The translations under genes were made by a program, and so were the position numbers. Below are positions 4,835-8,845 of a stretch of DNA of 8,845 nucleotides, one piece after another. Position 1 is the stretch's first letter; every line of letters begins with the position of its first letter. The notes below the pieces were generated by a model that saw only the letters and a list, made by a program, of their open reading frames with translations, did no database searches and was not told the origin of the DNA. The stretch is from Gemmatimonadota bacterium (GTDB taxonomy: Bacteria > GCA-2686955), in the NCBI GenBank assembly GCA_026991065.1, contig JALXCG010000050.1, positions 1-8,845 on the forward strand. Reading direction: 5' to 3'.

Positions 4835-7800
4835 TTGGCACGCTATAAGATCGATCCCGACACCGGGCGCCGGAACTACTCCCAGATCGAACCCATCCTT
4901 GAGATGCCGGATCTGTTGGAGATTCAGCTCAGCAGCTACGGCGATTTCCTGCAGCGCGATTGTGCTCCGGAGGAGCGCAAGAACATCGGCTTGCAAGCGG
5001 TCTTCAACGACATCTTCCCCATATCCGATCCGCATTCCAACTTCACGTTGGAGTTCCTTGGTTACTCGGTGGGCGAGCCGAAATACTCCATCGTCGAGTG
5101 CCAGGAGCGGGACATGACTTTCGCGGTCCCGCTGAAGGCTGCCCTGCGTCTAATCATCCGGGAAACGGTTGATGACCAGAAGCGCGTCAAGGATATCATC
5201 CAGCAAGAGGTGTATCTGGGGGAACTGCCCCTGATCACCGAGAAAGGCACCTTCATCATCAACGGTGCCGAGCGGGTGATTGTTTGTCAGTTGCACCGCT
5301 CGCCGGGCGTTTACTTTGGCGACGAGATTCATGCCAACGGCCGGCGCGTTTTTTCGGGGCGGATCATTCCCAGCCGCGGATCGTGGGTGGAGTTCAGCCT
5401 GGATGCGCGCGATGTGATGTATGTCCACATCGACCGCAAGCGCAAGATTCCGGTGACGGTTCTGTTGCGGGCACTGGGCTATTCGACCGACGATGACATT
5501 CTCCGCCTCTTCAGTGAATTCGAAGAGATCAATGTCGCCGAGAGTCCGGATGAGGCGCTGCACGGGCGAATCACGACCGATCCGGTGGTGGATGTCAATA
5601 CCGGTGAGATCCTGATCGAGCAGGGCGAGACGATTACGCGTGACGCGATCAAAGCGATGCGCGATGCGGGGATCGAACGGGTTTCAATTCTCAACGCCGA
5701 TTCACCCGGTGATCTGGAAGTTCTGAAGAACACCCTGGCGAAGGATCCGTGCGAAGATGAGGCCGAGGCGCTGATTCGGATCTATGGCGTGCTGCGGCCC
5801 GGCGATCAGGCGAGTGTCGAGACCGCCCGCGCACTACTGGAGCGCCTTTTCTTCAATCCGAAGCGCTACGATCTCGGTGAAGTTGGACGCTATCGGATCA
5901 ACAACCGGCTGGAGCTTGACGTCCCCGAGGATCAGACGGTGCTGTCGAACGAGGATTTTATCGCCATCGTTCGCTACATTCTGCGTCTGCGGGCCGGTGA
6001 CGGTTATGTCGACGACATCGATCATCTCGGCAATCGGCGGATCCGCTCGGTGGGTGAATTGCTGGGGCAGCAGCTTTCCACGGGGTTGTCGCGGATGGCG
6101 CGGACAATCCGCGAGCGGATGGCGTTGCAGGATTCGGAGACGATTACTCCCTACGATCTGATCAACGCGCGCACCATTTCCTCGGTGGTGTCAACCTTCT
6201 TCGGATCCAGCCAGCTCTCGCAGTTCATGGATCAGGTGAATCCGCTCGGTGAGTTGACCAACAAGCGACGTCTCTCGGCATTGGGGCCCGGGGGCTTGAG
6301 CAGGGATCGCGCCGGCATCGAGGTTCGCGATGTGCACCACACTCACTACGGTCGGATGTGCACCATCGAAACTCCGGAAGGCCCGAATATCGGGCTGATC
6401 ACCTCTCTTTGCACCTACACGCGGGTGAATGAGTTCGGCTTCCTGGAAACCCCCTACCGCCGCGTTGTGGATGGGACCGTGACCGGGGAGGTGGTCTACC
6501 TGTCGGCGGACAAGGAGGATCAGCAGACGATCGCGCAGGCCAATGCCAAGCTCCGTGAGGATGGCACTTTTGCCAATCCGCTGGTGCGTGCCCGCCGGCG
6601 AGGTGAATACTTGATCCTGCCGCCGGACCAGATCGACTACATGGACGTGGCGCCGATCCAGGTTGTCTCGGTGGCCGCCGCCCTGATCCACTTCCTCGAG
6701 CATGACGACGCCAATCGCGCCCTGATGGGGTCGAATATGCAGCGTCAGGCCGTGCCGTTGATGGAGACCGAGGCGCCGCTCGTCGGTACCGGGATGGAAC
6801 GCAAGGCGGCAGTGGATTCCGGTTCAGTGGTGCTCGCGCGGCGTTCGGGAACCGTGGTGGAGGCGGACGCCAATCACATCGTGATAGAGGCTGACCACGA
6901 TCAACCGAATTCGGATTCCACTGTTTTTGATTGGACCGCACGCGATAACTATTACCTCGCCAGTTTCCGCAAATCGAATCAAGATACCTGTATCAACGAG
7001 CGGCCTCGAGTCATTCCCGGGGATCATGTCGAGGCGGGCGACATTATCGCCGACGGTCAATCGATCGACCACGGTGAGCTGGCGCTGGGGAAGAATGTGC
7101 TGGTCGCATTCATGCCCTGGAACGGCTACAACTTCGAAGATGCGATCGTGATCAGCGAGCGCGTGGTTCGGGATGATGTGTTTACCTCTATTCACATCAT
7201 TGAGATGGAGCTACAGGTTCGCGACACAAAACGCGGCCAGGAGGAAATCACGCGCGAGATTCCCAATGTGGCGGACGACGCGGTGCGGAACCTCGATGAC
7301 GATGGCATCATTGTGGTAGGCGCCAACGTTCAGCCCGGCGACATTTTGGTGGGTAAGGTGACGCCGAAGGGGGAGACGGAACTGACCCCCGAGGAGCGAC
7401 TCCTGCGGGCGATCTTTGGTGAAAAAGCCGGCGATGTGCGCGATGCCTCGCTGAAGGCTCCAACCGGCATGACCGGCACCGTGGTTGATGTCAAGGTGTT
7501 CTCCAGGCGCGAGCGGGATGAGCACGTGAAGCGCGAGATCAAGAAGCGTGTCGCCGAGTTGAAGGTGCAGCATGAGAACCAGGTAGCGGCGATGCGCCAG
7601 ATTCGCGACGAGCGGCTGCGGGAGATCTTCGAAGGCGAAGTGGTCAACGACTTCCAGGATTCGCGCAGCGGACGCCGCCTGGCTCCGCGCGGCAAGCCGA
7701 TTGACGCGGCGTTGCTGAAAGCGCTCGATTTCGACGCGTTGGCTCTGGATGGGCCGATTCTGGAGTCGGATGAGGCGAATCGCGCGGTTTGGAGTCTCAA

Positions 7801-8635
7801 TCGGCTCTATCGAAAGAAGCTGGAAACACTTGAAGAACGTCTTGAGCGGGAGATCGAGAAGGCCAATCGAGGCGACGAACTTCCACCGGGCATCGTCAAG
7901 CTGGTGAAGGTCTATGTCGCGCGCAAGCGGGTTCTTTCGGTTGGCGACAAGATGGCCGGCCGGCACGGCAACAAGGGCGTGGTATCGAAGATCGTGCCGA
8001 TCGAGGACATGCCCTATCTCGCCGACGGAACCCCCGTAGACATTGTGCTCAATCCTCTCGGCGTTCCATCGCGTATGAACCTCGGTCAGATTCTCGAGAC
8101 CCACCTCGGCTGGGCGGCGCAGAAACTGGGCGAGAAGTTTGCTTGCACTGTCTTTGATAGTCCGAAAGAGAGCGACATCAAGGATGCCCTGAAGGAGGCC
8201 GGGCTGCCGACCAGCGGCCGCACTACGCTTTTTGATGGGCAGACTGGTGAGGCATTCGACGACGAGATCACGACCGGCTACATCTACATGTTGAAGCTAT
8301 CGCATCTGGTGGACGACAAGATCCATGCCCGGTCGATCGGTCCCTACTCGCTGGTCACGCAGCAGCCGCTGGGTGGCAAGGCGCAGTTTGGTGGGCAACG
8401 TTTCGGCGAGATGGAGGTCTGGGCGCTCGAGGCGTACGGCGCGGCCTACGCTCTGCAGGAACTGATTACGGTGAAATCGGATGATGTAACCGGGCGTTCG
8501 AAGATCTACGAAGCGATCGTCAAGGGTGAGAATCCGCCGGAGCCGGGGATCCCCGAGTCGTTCAACGTGCTCGTCAAAGAACTGCAGTCCCTGGGGCTGA
8601 ACGTGCAACTGCTGGCCAAGAACGGCCAGGTCTGA
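4835..8635 (+). CDS. rpoB: DNA-directed RNA polymerase subunit beta
   Basis: The beta subunit forms one pincer of the core polymerase and, with beta', its active centre. From TTG 4835 it has 1266 residues (E. coli 1342). Marks in order are the N-terminal [20 protein letters not shown]; the protrusion and lobe with [13 protein letters not shown]; the rifampicin/fork-loop region at 457-484 ([11 protein letters not shown] to LSALGPG); [23 protein letters not shown]; the flap region before [21 protein letters not shown]; a charged coiled-coil insertion at about 890-1015; and the catalytic [12 protein letters not shown] (lysines 1039 and 1047, equal to E. coli 1065 and 1073). The C-terminal clamp has [20 protein letters not shown]. 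Residue 476 is Asn where most bacteria have His (E. coli 526). The start is uncertain: ATG 4799 (1278 aa) or 4805 are alternatives. It follows rplL after a structured spacer and precedes rpoC by 70 nt. Confidence 0.98.
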   Translation: MARYKIDPDTGRRNYSQIEPILEMPDLLEIQLSSYGDFLQRDCAPEERKNIGLQAVFNDIFPISDPHSNFTLEFLGYSVGEPKYSIVECQERDMTFAVPLKAALRLIIRETVDDQKRVKDIIQQEVYLGELPLITEKGTFIINGAERVIVCQLHRSPGVYFGDEIHANGRRVFSGRIIPSRGSWVEFSLDARDVMYVHIDRKRKIPVTVLLRALGYSTDDDILRLFSEFEEINVAESPDEALHGRITTDPVVDVNTGEILIEQGETITRDAIKAMRDAGIERVSILNADSPGDLEVLKNTLAKDPCEDEAEALIRIYGVLRPGDQASVETARALLERLFFNPKRYDLGEVGRYRINNRLELDVPEDQTVLSNEDFIAIVRYILRLRAGDGYVDDIDHLGNRRIRSVGELLGQQLSTGLSRMARTIRERMALQDSETITPYDLINARTISSVVSTFFGSSQLSQFMDQVNPLGELTNKRRLSALGPGGLSRDRAGIEVRDVHHTHYGRMCTIETPEGPNIGLITSLCTYTRVNEFGFLETPYRRVVDGTVTGEVVYLSADKEDQQTIAQANAKLREDGTFANPLVRARRRGEYLILPPDQIDYMDVAPIQVVSVAAALIHFLEHDDANRALMGSNMQRQAVPLMETEAPLVGTGMERKAAVDSGSVVLARRSGTVVEADANHIVIEADHDQPNSDSTVFDWTARDNYYLASFRKSNQDTCINERPRVIPGDHVEAGDIIADGQSIDHGELALGKNVLVAFMPWNGYNFEDAIVISERVVRDDVFTSIHIIEMELQVRDTKRGQEEITREIPNVADDAVRNLDDDGIIVVGANVQPGDILVGKVTPKGETELTPEERLLRAIFGEKAGDVRDASLKAPTGMTGTVVDVKVFSRRERDEHVKREIKKRVAELKVQHENQVAAMRQIRDERLREIFEGEVVNDFQDSRSGRRLAPRGKPIDAALLKALDFDALALDGPILESDEANRAVWSLNRLYRKKLETLEERLEREIEKANRGDELPPGIVKLVKVYVARKRVLSVGDKMAGRHGNKGVVSKIVPIEDMPYLADGTPVDIVLNPLGVPSRMNLGQILETHLGWAAQKLGEKFACTVFDSPKESDIKDALKEAGLPTSGRTTLFDGQTGEAFDDEITTGYIYMLKLSHLVDDKIHARSIGPYSLVTQQPLGGKAQFGGQRFGEMEVWALEAYGAAYALQELITVKSDDVTGRSKIYEAIVKGENPPEPGIPESFNVLVKELQSLGLNVQLLAKNGQV

Positions 8636-8637
8636 TT

Positions 8638-8663
8638 TTCGGGGTCCGCACACTGGATCCGAA
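8638..8663 (+). promoter_or_regulatory. Stem-loop in the rpoB-rpoC spacer
   Basis: GGGTCC (8642-8647) pairs with GGATCC (8655-8660), with one wobble, around GCACACT. TTC (8638-8640) and GAA (8661-8663) can extend it across a bulged G. It begins 3 nt after the rpoB stop and has no T run after it, so read-through into rpoC is expected. The role is unknown. Confidence 0.35.
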
Positions 8664-8692
8664 TCCCTGATTGGCCCGTGAAAACGGCATTT

Positions 8693-8698
8693 GGAGGG
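8693..8698 (+). promoter_or_regulatory. Ribosome-binding site supporting a TTG start for rpoC
   Basis: GGAGGG is 7 nt before the TTG at 8706, an ideal distance. The in-frame ATG at 8718 would be 19 nt away, too far for normal initiation from this site. Confidence 0.7.
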
Positions 8699-8705
8699 AA
8701 TCGAT

Positions 8706-8845
8706 TTGAACATCGCAATGGCTGAACGAAACCGGGTGCCCTCGGAAATAGACTCTATTCGCATTCGGTTGGCGTCCCCGGACGACATCCTCTCGTGGAG
8801 CTATGGCGAAGTCACCAAGCCGGAGACCATCAACTATCGCTCCTT
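8706..8845 (+). CDS. rpoC: DNA-directed RNA polymerase subunit beta', 3'-truncated by the window edge
   Basis: Only the first 46 codons are present. They give the family-defining N-terminus [20 protein letters not shown] followed by [11 protein letters not shown], the segment that begins the beta' clamp just before the zinc-binding region, which lies outside the window. TTG at 8706 is chosen because GGAGGG (8693-8698) is well placed for it; ATG at 8718 would shorten the protein by four residues. The gene is 70 nt downstream of rpoB on the same strand, the universal rpoB-rpoC order, and is presumably co-transcribed with it. The reading frame is open to the end of the window. Nothing can be said of the catalytic NADFDGD motif or later domains. 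Confidence 0.96.
   Translation, partial: MNIAMAERNRVPSEIDSIRIRLASPDDILSWSYGEVTKPETINYRS

Noticed and set aside
4137-4841. A 234-codon minus-strand open frame across rplL and the rplL-rpoB spacer
   Set aside because: It is antisense to rplL over much of its length, has no recognisable motif, and its non-overlapping part covers the hairpin-rich spacer.
7211-8104. A 297-codon open frame on the minus strand opposite rpoB
   Set aside because: It lies wholly opposite the flap, insertion and catalytic blocks of rpoB, shows no recognisable domain, and is a common by-product of G/C-rich third positions.
1-8845. Mobile elements, CRISPR, toxin-antitoxin, phage or other accessory systems
   Set aside because: All coding space is accounted for by core genes in canonical order; spacers are short and contain no repeat arrays, transposase fragments or extra small genes that I could support.

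Overview
The window is a single-strand (+) run of core translation and transcription genes in the classic bacterial order tuf - rpmG - tRNA-Trp - secE - nusG - rplK - rplA - rplJ - rplL - rpoB - rpoC. It opens inside tuf (EF-Tu, from the G3 motif onward) and closes 46 codons into rpoC. Every gene is recognisable from conserved motifs, and none shows a frameshift or truncation apart from the two cut by the window edges. DNA composition and codon use look even throughout, with G/C-rich third positions and no sign of insertion sequences, CRISPR, phage or transferred DNA.

Organism: a moderately GC-rich bacterium. The RNA polymerase beta subunit (about 1266 aa) carries the coiled-coil insertion between the flap region and the C-terminal catalytic block that is typical of Gram-negative lineages and absent from Firmicutes. 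The N-terminus and the wording of several beta motifs look more like FCB-group or neighbouring poorly cultured phyla than Gammaproteobacteria. This placement is a low-confidence inference. L33 is the four-cysteine, zinc-binding form.

Layout: (1) 2-1158, tuf tail, a perfect inverted repeat, then rpmG. (2) 1187-1262, tRNA-Trp(CCA) with encoded CCA, then a strong stem-loop. (3) 1327-2198, secE and nusG. (4) 2377-4077, rplK and rplA translationally coupled by an ATGA overlap, then rplJ after only 40 nt. (5) 4191-4580, rplL. (6) 4581-4834, a highly structured rplL-rpoB spacer. (7) 4835-8635, rpoB, then rpoC from 8706. Five of the nine visible starts are non-ATG (GTG for rpmG, secE and nusG; TTG for rpoB and rpoC).

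Functionally the block supplies tRNA delivery to the ribosome (EF-Tu, with L11, L1, L10 and L7/L12 forming the factor-binding stalk region and the L1 stalk), the translocon (SecE), transcription elongation control (NusG) and the catalytic polymerase subunits. The arrangement suggests co-transcription with internal control in the spacers.

I did not find a previously undescribed system: this is an ordinary housekeeping locus. The points most worth a second look are an asparagine at the beta position equivalent to E. coli His526 (rifampicin pocket), mutually exclusive hairpins in the rplL-rpoB spacer, and the lack of room for a standard L10-binding leader before rplJ.
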